Shown one piece after another: positions 54,401 to 64,000 of a stretch of 64,000 nucleotides of DNA. Location of the stretch: NCBI GenBank assembly GCA_018398995.1, contig CP073759.1, positions 1,752,311-1,816,310 of the forward strand, given 5' to 3'. How positions within the stretch are numbered: the stretch's first letter is position 1; each line of letters opens with the position of its first letter. The stretch comes from Methylophilaceae bacterium (GTDB lineage: Bacteria; Pseudomonadota; Gammaproteobacteria; Burkholderiales; Methylophilaceae). A program made the position numbers and the translations under genes. The notes under the pieces are model-generated. The model made no database searches. It saw only the letters and a list, made by a program, of their open reading frames with translations, and was not told the DNA's origin.

Positions 54401-54872
54401 TCGCATGACACAACGAGGCAAGATGGCCATTGTAACCTTAGACGATGCAGTGGCTCGTGTAGATGTAGTGGTTGCGGGTGATTTGTTGACTGAAGCTGCC
54501 CATTTGATCAAAGAAGACCAGATTTTGGTGATAGAAGGTCGGATTAGTCATGATGATTTTTCAGGCGGCAATCGGGTCAGTGCAAACAAAATATTTGATT
54601 TGCCATCAGCCAGAAGTGCATATGCAAGTATGCTCAAAATTGCCTGCAATGGCCAGTCTGATGCGGCTAAGCTTATCGCTATCTTGCAGCCTTATTGCAA
54701 AGGTGAAGAGGCTGAAAAAAAGCGATGCCCAGTAAAAATTGAATATCACAATGCTACCAGCCAAGTGGGTTTAATGCTTGGCAATGCGTGGCGCGTTACG
54801 TTAGAAGATGATTTACTTCATCGTTTAGAGGCTTGGTTATCAAAAGAAAATGTAAAAATCCTTTATAATTAG
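51411..54872 (+). CDS. dnaE: DNA polymerase III subunit alpha
   Basis: The 1153-residue protein has an N-terminal PHP domain (FVHLRCHSEYSIVDG), the polymerase core with GPGRGSGAGSLVAYSLGIT near residue 370 and the catalytic acidic MPDFDIDF near 408, the helix-hairpin-helix region and an OB fold near 970-1060 (KLIAGVVMGVRVRMTQRGKM). It is the replicative DnaE1 type. It seems to have its own promoter; accA follows after 75 nt. Confidence 0.95.
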   Translation: MQDFSQSPTFVHLRCHSEYSIVDGIVRINDYVNAAKNDAMPALALTDLSNLFGAIKFYKAARKQGIKAIIGADVWLENSKKPEQPTRALLLVQNASGYTLLCELLSKAYLDNQTRGRPELKPEWFQAGSEGLLMLSGNQDSDIGLALGQNNVVLASKLAKRWSELFPNRFYLEVQRAADDAQTARHEALLQQLLSIASSLSLPVVATQPIQFIKQDDFTAHEARTCIAEGYMLADSRRPKKFSDQQYFKTQVQMAQLFADLPEALANTVEIAKRCNLTLTLGENYLPDFPTPDQQDLPTYLAQESLKGLHTRLLQLYPDEMVRAEKFDQYKKRLDFECNIINQMGFPGYFLIVADFINWAKKNGVPVGPGRGSGAGSLVAYSLGITDLDPLAYNLLFERFLNPERVSMPDFDIDFCQEGRDRVIDYVKQKYGLDSVSQIATFGTMAAKAVIRDVGRVLDLPFNFVDSVAKLIPLELGITLQSALEKEPQLQERRENEEEVAQLLELALRLEGLVRNVGMHAGGVLIAPGKISDYSPIYCQANGDSLVSQFDKDDVEAVGLVKFDFLGLRTLTILEMAVENANAQRAMMGEPPLVLEQLPLDDKATFNLLKRANTTAVFQLESSGMKDMLKQAKPDCFEDIIALVALYRPGPMDLIPDYCRRKHGLQRVEYPHQSTEVILKETYGIAVYQEQVMQIAQVVAGYSLGAADLLRRAMGKKKPEEMVKQREIFNEGAQKNGLTLQQSNDLFDLLEKFAGYGFNKSHAAAYALVSYQTAYLKAHYPAAFAAATMSADMNNTDNVRILFDDCAPNEIEILPPDINQSRYRFQSLNDKQVLYGLGAIKGTGAAAIELILAAREAGPFTDLFDFCRRLDLRKVNRRVIESLIRAGAFDQLDGNRAALLAGVSMAIGAAEHANNHAGQDSLFGEEMGVQHQLPAVEAWRPEQQLQEEKAALGFYISGHPYSESKAEIAQFVHGTLADIAPQKTPKLIAGVVMGVRVRMTQRGKMAIVTLDDAVARVDVVVAGDLLTEAAHLIKEDQILVIEGRISHDDFSGGNRVSANKIFDLPSARSAYASMLKIACNGQSDAAKLIAILQPYCKGEEAEKKRCPVKIEYHNATSQVGLMLGNAWRVTLEDDLLHRLEAWLSKENVKILYN

Positions 54873-54947
54873 GACTGATAGTTTCGCTAAAATTGATTGA
54901 ATAACTAAGATGAGTGAAAAAACATGGGTGATAAAAGAGCAACAGAG

Positions 54948-55919
54948 ATGAAATTGACTTATTTAGAATTTGAGCAGCCGATTGCTGAACTAGAAAAGCG
55001 TATTGAATCTCTACAAGCAGCACACGATGAACATGAAGATCTAGACGTGGCGAAAGAAGTAGCTCAGCTAGAGAAGAAAAATGCGCAATTATTGGCAGAT
55101 ACCTATAAAAATTTAGATGCATGGCAAGTGTCCCAAGTGGCGCGTCACCCGCAACGTCCTTATACCTTAGACTACATTAGACACATATTCACAGGCTTTG
55201 AAGAATTGCACGGTGATCGTGCATATGCGGATGATCCAGCAATTGTTGGCGGCATGGCACGTTTAGATGATGTGCCAGTAATGGTTATTGGTCAGCAAAA
55301 AGGCCGTGATGTAAAAGCACGGCAATACCGCAACTTTGGTATGCCGCGACCAGAAGGCTATCGTAAAGCATTACGTTTATTCAGGCTTGCTGAAAAGTTT
55401 AAATTGCCGATTGTTACATTAATCGATACCCCAGGTGCTTATCCTGGGATCGGTGCAGAAGAACGTGGTCAATCAGAGGCGATTGCGAGAAACTTATACG
55501 TGATGGCGGAATTGAAAACCCCAATAATAGGGGTGGTGATTGGCGAAGGGGGGTCGGGTGGTGCGCTTGCATTGGGCGTGGTTGATCAGCTATTAATGTT
55601 ACAACACGCCACTTATTCAGTGATATCGCCAGAAGGTTGTGCTTCAATTTTGTGGAAGAGCGCAAGCAAGGCACCAGAAGCTGCTGAAACATTAGGGATT
55701 ACTGCGGTAAGATTGAAAGCATTGGGGTTGGTTGATCAAATCATTCCTGAGCCCATAGGCGGTGCGCATCGAGATCAAGAAGCGATGATGGCTACTTTGA
55801 AAAAGGCCCTTAAAAGTAATTTAGCCGCTTTGCAAAAAATGCCAACAGAAAAGCTCTTAGAAACAAGATACACTCGCCTAATGAGTTATGGTAAGTTCAA
55901 AGAAACTGCCAGCAAATAA
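54948..55919 (+). CDS. accA: Acetyl-CoA carboxylase carboxyltransferase subunit alpha
   Basis: The 323-residue protein starts [19 protein letters not shown], as AccA does, and has [18 protein letters not shown] and [14 protein letters not shown] of the carboxyltransferase fold. I use the ATG at 54948 for this match; an in-frame ATG at 54924 would add eight residues. AccA with AccD transfers carboxyl from biotin to acetyl-CoA in fatty acid synthesis. The end overlaps the possible tilS start. Confidence 0.94.
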   Translation: MKLTYLEFEQPIAELEKRIESLQAAHDEHEDLDVAKEVAQLEKKNAQLLADTYKNLDAWQVSQVARHPQRPYTLDYIRHIFTGFEELHGDRAYADDPAIVGGMARLDDVPVMVIGQQKGRDVKARQYRNFGMPRPEGYRKALRLFRLAEKFKLPIVTLIDTPGAYPGIGAEERGQSEAIARNLYVMAELKTPIIGVVIGEGGSGGALALGVVDQLLMLQHATYSVISPEGCASILWKSASKAPEAAETLGITAVRLKALGLVDQIIPEPIGGAHRDQEAMMATLKKALKSNLAALQKMPTEKLLETRYTRLMSYGKFKETASK

Positions 55920-57273
55920 TGTGCAGGATAATGAATCTTGCACACTGCTGAGTCAACTTAAGCTTTTCTTAACCAGTTTTTTTAAGCAACATCAACTCGT
56001 CCACCCAACTTTATTGGTTGCTTATAGTGGTGGATTAGATTCTACAGTGCTATTGCACGCCATGCATCAACTGCAAAGTGAACTGACTTTTGCTTTAACC
56101 GCTATGCATGTCCATCATGGTTTAAGTTTCAATGCTGATGATTGGGCGAATTTTTGTGAGAAAAATTGCAACCACTTAGGCATTCCATTACAACAGTGCC
56201 AAGTGCGCATTGATCAAGACAGCGGTTTAGGGCTAGAGGCAGCGGCGAGAAATGCCCGCTACCAAGCGCTGCAAACGACCAATGCTGATTTTATTTGTCT
56301 AGCACACCATCAAGATGATCAAGCTGAAACATTGCTACTGCAATTGGCTAGAGGGTCGGGTGTCAAGGGGTTGGCTGGTATGGCGCAAATTGACGAGAAG
56401 CGCCGTTTAGTCAGGCCTTTATTGCATGCTAGCCGTCACGCGTTAGCTTTATATGCAAAAGCGCATCAATTGCAGTGGATTGATGATGAAAGCAATGCGG
56501 ATACTTCCTTTAATCGTAATTTTATCAGGCATGAGCTATTGCCAATTTTCAGTAAACGCTACACAAGTATCACAAAAACACTAGCACGCTCGGCATCGCA
56601 TATGGCAGAAGCAAATCAACTGTTAGATGAATTGGCATTACTTGATGCTTCAACTGTGCTGGATAAACAATACAAAACGGTTCGTATTGCGTCATTGATT
56701 AAACTGAGTCAGGCGAGAAAAAATAATGTAATCCGTTTTTGGCTGAATCAAAATAATGTCGAATTACCCAATGCAAGCTTGTTAGGGCAAATATTACAAC
56801 AGCTAACCACTGAAAAAGCAGATGCTGCAATTAAGATAAAAGTAGCAGAAAAATTATATGTAATGCGTTATCAAGGCTTGGCATATTTGGTCATCGAGCA
56901 AAATGCTTTAGCACCGATTAATTTGTTATGGCAGGGTGAAGAGATTGTCATGTTACCCAATTTGTCGCGCCTGTATTTTACCGTTCAAAAGGGCAAAGGC
57001 TTTGCCTATCAGCGCGGCGGTAGCGATATCAAGTTGCGTATTAAAAACAGGGAAGGTGGCGAGTATTTCAAACCCACATTAGGCCGACCCAGACGCCACT
57101 TAAAAACCGTGATGCAAACAAGTCAAATTCCCCCTTGGCAACGCGCACAATTACCACTTATTTTTATGGATGAAACCTTAGTGATTATTCCCAATATCGG
57201 ATGCGATGCAGAAATGGAAGCACAAAGTCACGAAGCTGGATTAATTGTTCGTTGGGAACCTGCTACACATTAA
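55888..57273 (+). CDS. tilS: tRNA(Ile)-lysidine synthetase
   Basis: The protein has the PP-loop ATP-binding motif [12 protein letters not shown] near residue 45, [21 protein letters not shown] near 135, a middle substrate-binding region and the C-terminal TilS domain ([12 protein letters not shown]...[10 protein letters not shown]). It makes lysidine at position 34 of tRNA(Ile)CAU and is essential. The frame starts with an ATG at 55888 inside accA; a GTG at 55921, 1 nt after the accA stop, is an alternative start. Confidence 0.92.
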   Translation: MVSSKKLPANNVQDNESCTLLSQLKLFLTSFFKQHQLVHPTLLVAYSGGLDSTVLLHAMHQLQSELTFALTAMHVHHGLSFNADDWANFCEKNCNHLGIPLQQCQVRIDQDSGLGLEAAARNARYQALQTTNADFICLAHHQDDQAETLLLQLARGSGVKGLAGMAQIDEKRRLVRPLLHASRHALALYAKAHQLQWIDDESNADTSFNRNFIRHELLPIFSKRYTSITKTLARSASHMAEANQLLDELALLDASTVLDKQYKTVRIASLIKLSQARKNNVIRFWLNQNNVELPNASLLGQILQQLTTEKADAAIKIKVAEKLYVMRYQGLAYLVIEQNALAPINLLWQGEEIVMLPNLSRLYFTVQKGKGFAYQRGGSDIKLRIKNREGGEYFKPTLGRPRRHLKTVMQTSQIPPWQRAQLPLIFMDETLVIIPNIGCDAEMEAQSHEAGLIVRWEPATH

Positions 57274-57536
57274 GGTCACGCACACATTTATCAAAAATGG
57301 CTGATATAAACCATTGTAGGTGGTTAATTTCAGCCGATTTTGTATAATATGATTGGTTCATTGAGCAGTTGACTTATTCGGTGTTGATTAATAACGATTT
57401 TTGGCTGCTAATCAATATTGGAATGTATTTTGCTTTTAATGTTTCAAAGATGATGAAGCGTTAACAATAATAGACGCCTATACTCAGCGGGTTAAATGAC
57501 AATGCATTATCAATTTAGTAATCAAGGGAGTAATGA

Positions 57537-58952
57537 TTGACCACGCAATCGCAAATAAATACCCAGCGTATTCACGATAATCAACAAAGTAAAATACTCA
57601 TTGTAGAGGATGAGACTCTGTTTGCGCGTGCAGTCGTCAAACATCTTAAAAAAGCAGATTTCGATTGTGAGTATGTGGCCAATTTAAAAGATGCGCGTGC
57701 ACTACTTAAACAATTTTTACCAGATCTGGTTTTGTTGGATATGCGATTACCTGATGGTAATGGATTAGACTTAATTGCTGAGCTGATTGATAACAATATT
57801 AAGGTGATTGTGATGACAGCTTATGGTGAAGTTGCAGATGCTGTGCAAGCAATTAAGTTGGGCGCTGCTGATTATCTTAAAAAGCCAATCGATTTGGATG
57901 AGCTGTTATTGGTTATTCAAAAAAATGAAAAAGCGATTGAGCTACAATCCAGTTTAGATAATGCTAAGCAACGCAATGCACATGATAGCGAAGGCGTTTC
58001 ATTGTTGGGAGATAGCCCAGCTATGCAAAGCATTCGCATGCAAATTGAGCGTATTGCGCAATTGGGACGTTTGGTTGAGGCTATCCCGCCTACCGTACTC
58101 ATCACAGGCGAAACGGGAACGGGTAAAGATGTTGCGGCGCGCATATTGCATTTGTCATGTGCGCAAAAAGAAAAACCTTTTGTGCATGTTGATTGTGCTT
58201 CATTACCTACAGAATTAATCGAAAGCGAGTTATTTGGCCACGAAAAAGGTGCGTTTACCAACGCAACAACTAGCCGCCCTGGCTTAATAGAGGCGGCTGA
58301 GGATGGTACTTTGTTTCTAGATGAAATTGGTGAGATTCCGTTACCATTACAAGCCAAATTATTAAATGTGCTTGAAAGACGTAAAGTGCGGCGCTTAGGT
58401 TCCACAAAAGAATACCATGTGCCTGCAAGAATTATTGCAGCCACCAATAGAGACTTGCATGAAATGTCAAATGCTGGGCGTTTTCGATCAGACTTATACT
58501 TCAGATTAAATGTCATTAGTCTGGCAATGCCGCCGCTGCGAGAGCGCGAAGGGGATGCTGTGAGACTGGCGAAATATTTTATGCAACAAACTGAAGACCG
58601 ATATGGCCTAAATGCACACACATTAACTATCAGTGCAATAGAAGCCATTCAAGCGTATCGATGGCCAGGTAATGTGCGTGAATTAAAACACCTTATTAGT
58701 CGAGCAGTTTTATTAAGCCACCAAAGTAATATTTTTGCAGGTGATATCGGTTTGCCTGATGATGCCATAGATAAGTTAACTCTACAGACCGCTGGTGACA
58801 CGCCAAGTCCTACATTAGATGCCACAGAAAGACGCATGTTGATCGCGGCATTAGAAGCATCCCATAACAACGTATCTCAGGCAGCCCGTTATCTTGGCAT
58901 TACACGTATGAAAATGCGTTATCGTATGGAAAAACACGGCATCAATATTTAG
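57537..58952 (+). CDS. NtrC-family sigma54-dependent response regulator with a GAFTNA loop
   Basis: The 471-residue protein has a receiver domain (phospho-acceptor Asp in [13 protein letters not shown]), an AAA+ domain with [11 protein letters not shown] and [12 protein letters not shown], and a Fis-type helix-turn-helix at the end ([20 protein letters not shown]). The sigma54-contact loop reads GAFTNA where GAFTGA is usual. The start is TTG at 57537 with AAGGGAG 6 nt upstream; the nearby ATG is out of frame. No histidine kinase gene adjoins, so it is an orphan here. The 263 bp upstream hold no gene. Confidence 0.9.
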   Translation: MTTQSQINTQRIHDNQQSKILIVEDETLFARAVVKHLKKADFDCEYVANLKDARALLKQFLPDLVLLDMRLPDGNGLDLIAELIDNNIKVIVMTAYGEVADAVQAIKLGAADYLKKPIDLDELLLVIQKNEKAIELQSSLDNAKQRNAHDSEGVSLLGDSPAMQSIRMQIERIAQLGRLVEAIPPTVLITGETGTGKDVAARILHLSCAQKEKPFVHVDCASLPTELIESELFGHEKGAFTNATTSRPGLIEAAEDGTLFLDEIGEIPLPLQAKLLNVLERRKVRRLGSTKEYHVPARIIAATNRDLHEMSNAGRFRSDLYFRLNVISLAMPPLREREGDAVRLAKYFMQQTEDRYGLNAHTLTISAIEAIQAYRWPGNVRELKHLISRAVLLSHQSNIFAGDIGLPDDAIDKLTLQTAGDTPSPTLDATERRMLIAALEASHNNVSQAARYLGITRMKMRYRMEKHGINI

Positions 58953-59004
58953 CTTCCAACCTCATCGTGGTATGATTTCACTCATTAAAAAACGGAGTTT
59001 TTAC

Positions 59005-60219
59005 ATGAGTGATGCTGTTAGACTAGGGACCCCTTTATCCTCTTCTGCCACTAAAGTTATGCTGCTTGGCAGTGGTGAACTGGGTAAAGAAGTGATTATT
59101 GCATTGCAACGCCTTGGTGTTGAAGTAATTGCAGTCGATCGATATGAAAATGCCCCTGGTCACCAAGTTGCACACCGGGCTTACACCATGGATATGACCG
59201 ATGGCGAAGCTTTAAAAGCATTGGTTGCAAAAGAGTCTCCAGATCTAATTGTGCCTGAAATCGAAGCGCTCAATACCAATGCTTTGGCAGATATTGAACT
59301 ATCAGGTACTTGTCAGGTTATTCCAACTGTAAAAGCAGTACAACTCACCATGAATCGCGAAGGTATTCGGCGTCTTGCAGCTGAAACGCTACAATTGCCG
59401 ACGTCGCCATATGCCTTTGCGAGAAGTGAAGAAGCGCTACTGGCAAGTATTAATAGAGGCATTGGTTATCCATGTTTTATTAAACCGACCATGTCTTCAT
59501 CAGGTAAGGGACAGTCTCGAATTACCAACGCGAGTGAGGTGAAAGCAGCTTGGGATTATGCGGCAAGTGGTGGTCGTGTTAATCAAGGGGTTGTGATTGT
59601 GGAAGGGCAAATTGATTTTGATTTTGAAATTACCTTACTCACAGTCCGGGCAAAAAATATAGATGGAGCAATTCAAACTTACTATTGCGAACCAATTGGA
59701 CACCGGCAAGAACGAGGCGACTATGTGGAAAGCTGGCAGCCTCAAGCGATGTCAGCAGCAGCGCTTAAAGCGGCGCAAGCAGTCGCTAAATCCATTACCG
59801 ATGCTTTAGGAGGCTTAGGTGTGTTTGGGGTAGAGTTATTTGTTAAAGGTGATCAAGTTTGGTTTTCTGAAGTAAGCCCGCGGCCGCATGACACGGGTAT
59901 GGTGACGATGTGTAGTCAACGTCTTAATGAATTTGAATTACATGCGCGAGCTATTTTAGGTTTGCCAGTAGATGTTGCGCTTACTCAACCTGGTGCAAGT
60001 GCCGTGATTTATGGTGGTGTTGATAGTGATAATCTCACTTATTCAGGTTTAGAAGCAGCGTTAGCCATCCCGAATAGCGATATCCGTTTATTTGGTAAAC
60101 CAACTGCCTTTGTGCATCGTCGTATGGGGGTGGCATTGGCGACAGCATCTGACACAACTGAAGCCAGAGCGAATGCGCAAAAAGTTGCTAGCTTAGTGAA
60201 AACTAAAGTGCATGTATGA
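59005..60219 (+). CDS. purT: Formate-dependent phosphoribosylglycinamide formyltransferase
   Basis: The protein of about 404 residues is an ATP-grasp enzyme with [13 protein letters not shown] at the N terminus, the ATP-binding [12 protein letters not shown] near residue 150 and [13 protein letters not shown] near 285. PurT makes formyl-GAR from formate and ATP, a useful route in a C1-using organism. I use the ATG at 59005 after ACGGAG; the frame is open from 58972. Its stop overlaps the hemoglobin gene start by 4 nt. Confidence 0.95.
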   Translation: MSDAVRLGTPLSSSATKVMLLGSGELGKEVIIALQRLGVEVIAVDRYENAPGHQVAHRAYTMDMTDGEALKALVAKESPDLIVPEIEALNTNALADIELSGTCQVIPTVKAVQLTMNREGIRRLAAETLQLPTSPYAFARSEEALLASINRGIGYPCFIKPTMSSSGKGQSRITNASEVKAAWDYAASGGRVNQGVVIVEGQIDFDFEITLLTVRAKNIDGAIQTYYCEPIGHRQERGDYVESWQPQAMSAAALKAAQAVAKSITDALGGLGVFGVELFVKGDQVWFSEVSPRPHDTGMVTMCSQRLNEFELHARAILGLPVDVALTQPGASAVIYGGVDSDNLTYSGLEAALAIPNSDIRLFGKPTAFVHRRMGVALATASDTTEARANAQKVASLVKTKVHV

Positions 60220-60635
60220 TCGATAAAATTGAAGAAGTCGGTGCAGATAAATCGACTTTTTATGCATTATTAGGCGGCGATAATTCCGGTATCGAAACCA
60301 TAAGGTTACTGGTGGAGACTTTTTATGACATCATGGATAGTGATCCTAAAGTAAAGCAGTTGCGCGCGATACATCAAGCTGATTTGACTGAAGCTCGGGA
60401 AAAATTATTCATGTTTCTATGTGGCTGGACAGGCGGCCCTCAACTCTATATTGAGCGATATGGACATCCCCGTTTACGCGCACGGCACATGCCGTTTAGT
60501 ATCGGCGAAACGGAGAGAGATCAATGGATGTATTGTATGATTGCCGCTATGCATAAAATAGGGATTGAAGAGCCAGTATTAACAAAGTTAGCGACGCAAC
60601 TCTATGGCGTCGCAGACTTTATGCGTAATCAATAG
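60216..60635 (+). CDS. Group II truncated hemoglobin
   Basis: The 139-residue protein matches group II truncated hemoglobins: [32 protein letters not shown] with the conserved Trp G8-type region, and [17 protein letters not shown] with the proximal His F8. These bind oxygen, NO or peroxides. The 4-nt overlap with purT means coupled translation, an uncommon pairing. It is convergent with rhlE (10-nt gap). Confidence 0.88.
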   Translation: MIDKIEEVGADKSTFYALLGGDNSGIETIRLLVETFYDIMDSDPKVKQLRAIHQADLTEAREKLFMFLCGWTGGPQLYIERYGHPRLRARHMPFSIGETERDQWMYCMIAAMHKIGIEEPVLTKLATQLYGVADFMRNQ

Positions 60636-60645
60636 CCATTTATCG

Positions 60646-62049
60646 CTACTTCAGGCCACCAAGCAAAGCGGCAAGGGGCGCTTTACGATTTTTTGATAAT
60701 ACGCGTTTGCTTTGATTGACATGTTCGCCATTTGTTTTGCTCGGCACATAAGGTTGGTCAAACCAAGGATCTTGGTTTTTATGTTGTTTCTTAACAGCAG
60801 TATTGCGTGGTAGGCTAGCCATTTTTGATGATGGTAACCGAGAGCTTCTTTGCGCTGATACCACTATTGTTTCACGCGGAATACCCTTTTTGATGAGTTT
60901 TTCTATTTCTACAAAATACTTTTCTTCATCTTCAGAAACTAATGAAATTGCAATACCACTAGCGCCTGCGCGGCCAGTACGACCAATCCGATGCACATAG
61001 TCTTCTGGAGCAGAAGGGATTTCATAATTAATCACCATTGGCAAATCACTAATATCCAAACCACGTGCAGCAACGTCAGTTGCTACTAATGCCGTAATCT
61101 TGCCATCTTTAAACGCATCTAAAGCAGCAATACGTTCTTTCTGTGTTTTATCACCATGAATGGCATCAGCTTTAAAACCTTCACGTTCTAACGCTCGACT
61201 TAATCTACTCGCTGTTACTTTTGTTTTGGTGAAAACAATCACTTGATTTTCACCTTCTTTTTTAAGTAATTCGATTAACACAGCTTGTTTATCACTCTGC
61301 GCTGTTGCATAAGCTTTTTGCTGTACATTTTCAGACGTGGCATTACTCCGAGCAACTTCAATTAATGTGGGATTATTAAGAAATTCATCCGATAACTTTT
61401 TAATCTCTGTAGAGAAGGTTGCTGAGAACATCAAGGTTTGCCGGTTTTTAGGCAGTAAGGCCAAAATACGTTTTAAATCAGGCATAAAGCCCATATCTAA
61501 CATACGGTCAGCCTCATCTAGCACTAAAATTTGTACTTGATTCAGTTGTATCGATTTTTGTTCAATATGATCCAATAAGCGGCCTGGCGTGGCGACTAAA
61601 ATTTCAACACCTGCCTTTAGCGGTGGCAATTGTTTTTTAATATCAACACCGCCAAACACAACCAAACTGCGTAAATCGGTATTCTTAGCGTAGGTTTTGA
61701 CACTTTCTTCTACTTGAATTGCCAGCTCACGCGTTGGTGCTAATACTAATGCACGAACAGGATGTTTTGCTGGCGAAGTGCTAGCGCTCGCCAAAGGCAA
61801 TAGCTTATGCAAAATAGGTAAGGTAAATGCAGCTGTTTTACCTGTACCAGTTTGCGCACCAGCCATCAAGTCAGCACCGGTCAAAGCGAGTGGAATGGCC
61901 TGTGCTTGAATAGGCGTAGGTGTTGTATAGCCCGTATCAGCCACTGCTTGCAGCAATGGCGCTGCAAGCCCAAGTGATTGGAAGTTAATCACTTCTGATG
62001 AGGTGGCTACGGTTATTTCTGTTTGTTTCGTTTCGTTTTTATCTGTCAT
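60646..62049 (-). CDS. DEAD-box RNA helicase, RhlE-like, copy 2
   Basis: The protein of about 467 residues has the Q motif (FQSLGLAAPLLQAV, TPIQAQAIP), Walker A AQTGTGKTAAF, DEADRMLDMGF, SATFS and HRIGRTGRAGA. A short basic tail ends KAPLAALLGGLK. I use the ATG at 62049 over the TTG at 62055. It starts 8 nt after a second DEAD-box gene and is cotranscribed with it. Confidence 0.92.
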   Translation of the reverse strand: MTDKNETKQTEITVATSSEVINFQSLGLAAPLLQAVADTGYTTPTPIQAQAIPLALTGADLMAGAQTGTGKTAAFTLPILHKLLPLASASTSPAKHPVRALVLAPTRELAIQVEESVKTYAKNTDLRSLVVFGGVDIKKQLPPLKAGVEILVATPGRLLDHIEQKSIQLNQVQILVLDEADRMLDMGFMPDLKRILALLPKNRQTLMFSATFSTEIKKLSDEFLNNPTLIEVARSNATSENVQQKAYATAQSDKQAVLIELLKKEGENQVIVFTKTKVTASRLSRALEREGFKADAIHGDKTQKERIAALDAFKDGKITALVATDVAARGLDISDLPMVINYEIPSAPEDYVHRIGRTGRAGASGIAISLVSEDEEKYFVEIEKLIKKGIPRETIVVSAQRSSRLPSSKMASLPRNTAVKKQHKNQDPWFDQPYVPSKTNGEHVNQSKRVLSKNRKAPLAALLGGLK

Positions 62050-62057
62050 AAGCAAAA

Positions 62058-63746
62058 TTAAGCGAAGTTGCGTGAACGTCTAGCGCCATCGTTATCAGAA
62101 CGGCGTGGGGACTGATTGCCTGCAGGTATGCCACTACGTTGTGGGCGTGGCTTACCAAATTTTTCATTCGATATCTTCGCCGAGCCTCTATTTGTTCCCG
62201 TATTAGCGCCTGTATTTGCAACATGATGTCGGCTAGTTTGGTGGCGACCATTGCCAACGCCACGTGCTACTTCTTTTGCAAACTGTAAATTGGTATCTTT
62301 TGTGTAATGTACGCTATTGCCATTGACTTCAGACGACTGACCAACTTGGGCATCATTGCTACGAGCTGGACGACTTTTTGCTGGTCTTTCACTGAAGCGC
62401 GATTCATTTGGTTTACCTCTTGATGGACGATCGGCTGCGGCACGATCACCAAAGCTGCGACCCTTTTGGCCGCCATTATCACGTGAATTACCACGTGAAT
62501 CGTTGCTAGAACGGCCTTTAAAGCCACCACCAGCGCGTGAATCATTACTGCGGCCGCCACGAGCTTTGCGTTTGCCTTCTGGGGCGTTCATGTTAATTGG
62601 ACGTTTAGGTTCAAATCCTTCAATCACTGAGGCTTCAAGACGTTGGCCGGTATACTCTTCAATTTTGCGTAATACGTGTCTATCCATATTGGTTGCAAAT
62701 GCAATTGCAATCCCTTTTTGACCAGCACGACCAGTACGGCCAATACGATGCACATAATCTTCAGCAAATTTAGGCAAATCATAGTTAATCACATGACTAA
62801 TCCCTTTGACATCAATACCACGCGCTGCCACATCGGTTGCAACTAATACTTTAACATCGCCATGACGCAGTTTTGTTAAGGTTCTGTTGCGTGCACCTTG
62901 TGTCATATCGCCGTGTAATGCAGCTGTTTTATGACCAGCAGCATATAAATCTTCTGCTAATAAATCTGCATGGCGTTTGGTGCTCGTGAAAATAATTGCT
63001 TGTTCAACATCTGGCTCAATAAGCAGATGCTCAAGCAGTTTGTTTTTATGATTCATATCATCAACATGGTGTAAACGTTGCTCAATGTTTTCATGTTTTT
63101 CTTTTTGCGCAGCAACTTGAATGGTCACAGGATTATTTAAAATATCTTGCGCAATACGACCGATATTGCCATCTAATGTTGCCGAGAATAATAAAGTTTG
63201 ACGCTCTTTAGGTAATGCATCGCAAATGCGTTGTACATCTGGCATAAAGCCCATGTCTAACATGCGATCAGCTTCATCTAATATCAACATTTGCAAACGG
63301 CTTAAATCAACTCGACCGCGCTCCATATGGTCAATAAAGCGACCTGGTGTTGCGACTAAGATATCTAACGGTTGTGATAATAATTTGTTTTGTAATGGAT
63401 AAGGCATGCCGCCGACGATACTCACGGTACGTGCGCGAATGTATTTACCATATTTGCGAGCTGAGTCATTGACTTGTGCCGCTAATTCTCGTGTCGGTAC
63501 TAATACCAAAATACGTGGGCCACGGCTATTTGATGCGTGTGGCGTAGCTAATAAGTTGAGTGCTGGGAGTGTAAAGCCAGCTGTTTTTCCTGTGCCTGTT
63601 TGGGCTGAGGCTAATATATCTCTACCGTCTAAAACAGCTGGGATAGCTTGCGCTTGAATAGGCGTAGGGATGACATAACCCGCTTCTGCAACTGCTTTAA
63701 GGATAGATGGATGTAAATTTAATGATTCAAATGTAACTGAAGACAA
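62058..63746 (-). CDS. rhlE: DEAD-box RNA helicase, RhlE-like, with long RGG-like tail
   Basis: The N-terminal ~380 residues are a full DEAD-box core (AQTGTGKTAGF, DEADRMLDMGF, SATLDG, HRIGRTGRAGQ). The last ~180 residues are a low-complexity tail with many Arg-Gly, Ser-Asn-Asp-Ser-Arg and Arg-Pro pieces, probably disordered and RNA-binding. The TTG at 63746 is my start because AAAGGGA sits 7-8 nt before it and the protein begins at the family's normal position (SSVTFESL); no ATG is available. A 7-bp hairpin (63809-63828) lies in the leader. Likely roles: ribosome assembly and cold-stress RNA remodelling. Confidence 0.9.
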   Translation of the reverse strand: MSSVTFESLNLHPSILKAVAEAGYVIPTPIQAQAIPAVLDGRDILASAQTGTGKTAGFTLPALNLLATPHASNSRGPRILVLVPTRELAAQVNDSARKYGKYIRARTVSIVGGMPYPLQNKLLSQPLDILVATPGRFIDHMERGRVDLSRLQMLILDEADRMLDMGFMPDVQRICDALPKERQTLLFSATLDGNIGRIAQDILNNPVTIQVAAQKEKHENIEQRLHHVDDMNHKNKLLEHLLIEPDVEQAIIFTSTKRHADLLAEDLYAAGHKTAALHGDMTQGARNRTLTKLRHGDVKVLVATDVAARGIDVKGISHVINYDLPKFAEDYVHRIGRTGRAGQKGIAIAFATNMDRHVLRKIEEYTGQRLEASVIEGFEPKRPINMNAPEGKRKARGGRSNDSRAGGGFKGRSSNDSRGNSRDNGGQKGRSFGDRAAADRPSRGKPNESRFSERPAKSRPARSNDAQVGQSSEVNGNSVHYTKDTNLQFAKEVARGVGNGRHQTSRHHVANTGANTGTNRGSAKISNEKFGKPRPQRSGIPAGNQSPRRSDNDGARRSRNFA

Positions 63747-63960
63747 TGTAGTGTCCCTTTCAAAAATAACAAAAAAGGGCGCAAGCAATAACGAAATATG
63801 TCATTTGTATAGATGCATAGACATCTATTAGATGATGAACACAAACGCAAGAAGACAATAATGTAGATAGAAGCTTCTTTTACCGGCGCGCTGGCATAGC
63901 CACTAACCGATAAAATAAGAAGTAACGTCACTATTTCACGCGTTACGAAAGGTCAGGGCG

Positions 63961-64000
63961 ATGAATCTAAAACTGCTTAAATTACTTAAGATTAAGTTTT
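63961..64000 (+). CDS. Possible start of an unknown gene cut by the window end
   Basis: An ATG at 63961 opens MNLKLLKLLKIKF and runs off the edge. AAAGG lies about 10 nt upstream. Thirteen codons are too few to name it. The 214 bp between it and the divergent rhlE start (63747-63960) hold no other gene I can see. Confidence 0.3.
   Translation, partial: MNLKLLKLLKIKF

Noticed and set aside
57274-57536. Small RNA or tRNA in the gap before the sigma54 regulator
   Set aside because: I see no cloverleaf, no GTTCRA arm and no terminator-like hairpin; only an isolated TATAAT.

Overview
The window looks like a chromosomal segment of an AT-leaning betaproteobacterium. The gene content (two pqqA copies, a zinc-starvation island, an Anbu/ATP-grasp/alpha-E cluster, a FIST protein, a single-chain dnaE and accA) fits a methylotroph of the Methylophilaceae (Methylotenera/Methylophilus-like). 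That assignment is inferred from gene content; there is no rRNA here to confirm it. I see no prophage, insertion sequence, CRISPR array, rRNA or tRNA.

Layout. 1-4535: the 3' end of a DUF2126 gene, facing a four-gene minus-strand operon: circularly permuted ATP-grasp, alpha-E and two tandem Anbu (proteasome-like) genes. The first-transcribed Anbu copy has lost all three catalytic positions. 4666-7509: glycan/lipid-carrier operon (GT2, GT39/ArnT-like, GtrA). 7800-12713: uup, rep and ylqF-like housekeeping genes. 12843-16148: an orphan pseudopilin followed by a GGDEF/EAL protein cut in two by an in-frame TGA. 16355-24845: methyltransferase, periplasmic DNA ligase ligE, hrpA, mliC, a COG0523 GTPase, a ParE-type toxin-antitoxin pair and yggL.

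25003-27528: two pqqA genes encoding the same 23-residue PQQ precursor peptide. They flank a TonB-dependent receptor and share the same promoter architecture, leader and terminator. No pqqBCDE genes lie in the window.

27748-43874: zinc island. A run of 13 minus-strand genes (41675 to 29428) carries a ZigA-type GTPase, a TonB receptor, an ABC-2 system with two DUF3526-like permeases, a ZIP transporter, a second COG0523 GTPase, a ZrgA-like DUF2796 protein, a MacB-like ABC pair and two DUF3299 proteins. A His-rich protein follows. zur lies just upstream, 6 nt after selO. I find a palindrome TGCAA-N5-TTGCA twice in the promoter of this run. It occurs once more (one mismatch) before an AstE/AspA-like metallopeptidase and, more weakly, before the third COG0523 GTPase. 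I read these as Zur boxes. Together the genes would bring zinc across the outer membrane (TonB receptors), through the periplasm (DUF2796, DUF3299, His-rich proteins) and across the inner membrane (ZIP, ABC systems), and then deliver it to client enzymes (COG0523 GTPases).

44007-64000: mostly housekeeping: RNase II-like enzyme, RNA methyltransferase, MazG-like and YbaK-like proteins, tpx, dnaE, accA, tilS, a sigma54 response regulator, purT plus a truncated hemoglobin, and two tandem rhlE-type helicases. One scar interrupts it at 49467-51301: a FIST gene broken by an in-frame TAG, head-to-head with the 3' remnant of a large CheA/ChpA-type hybrid kinase.
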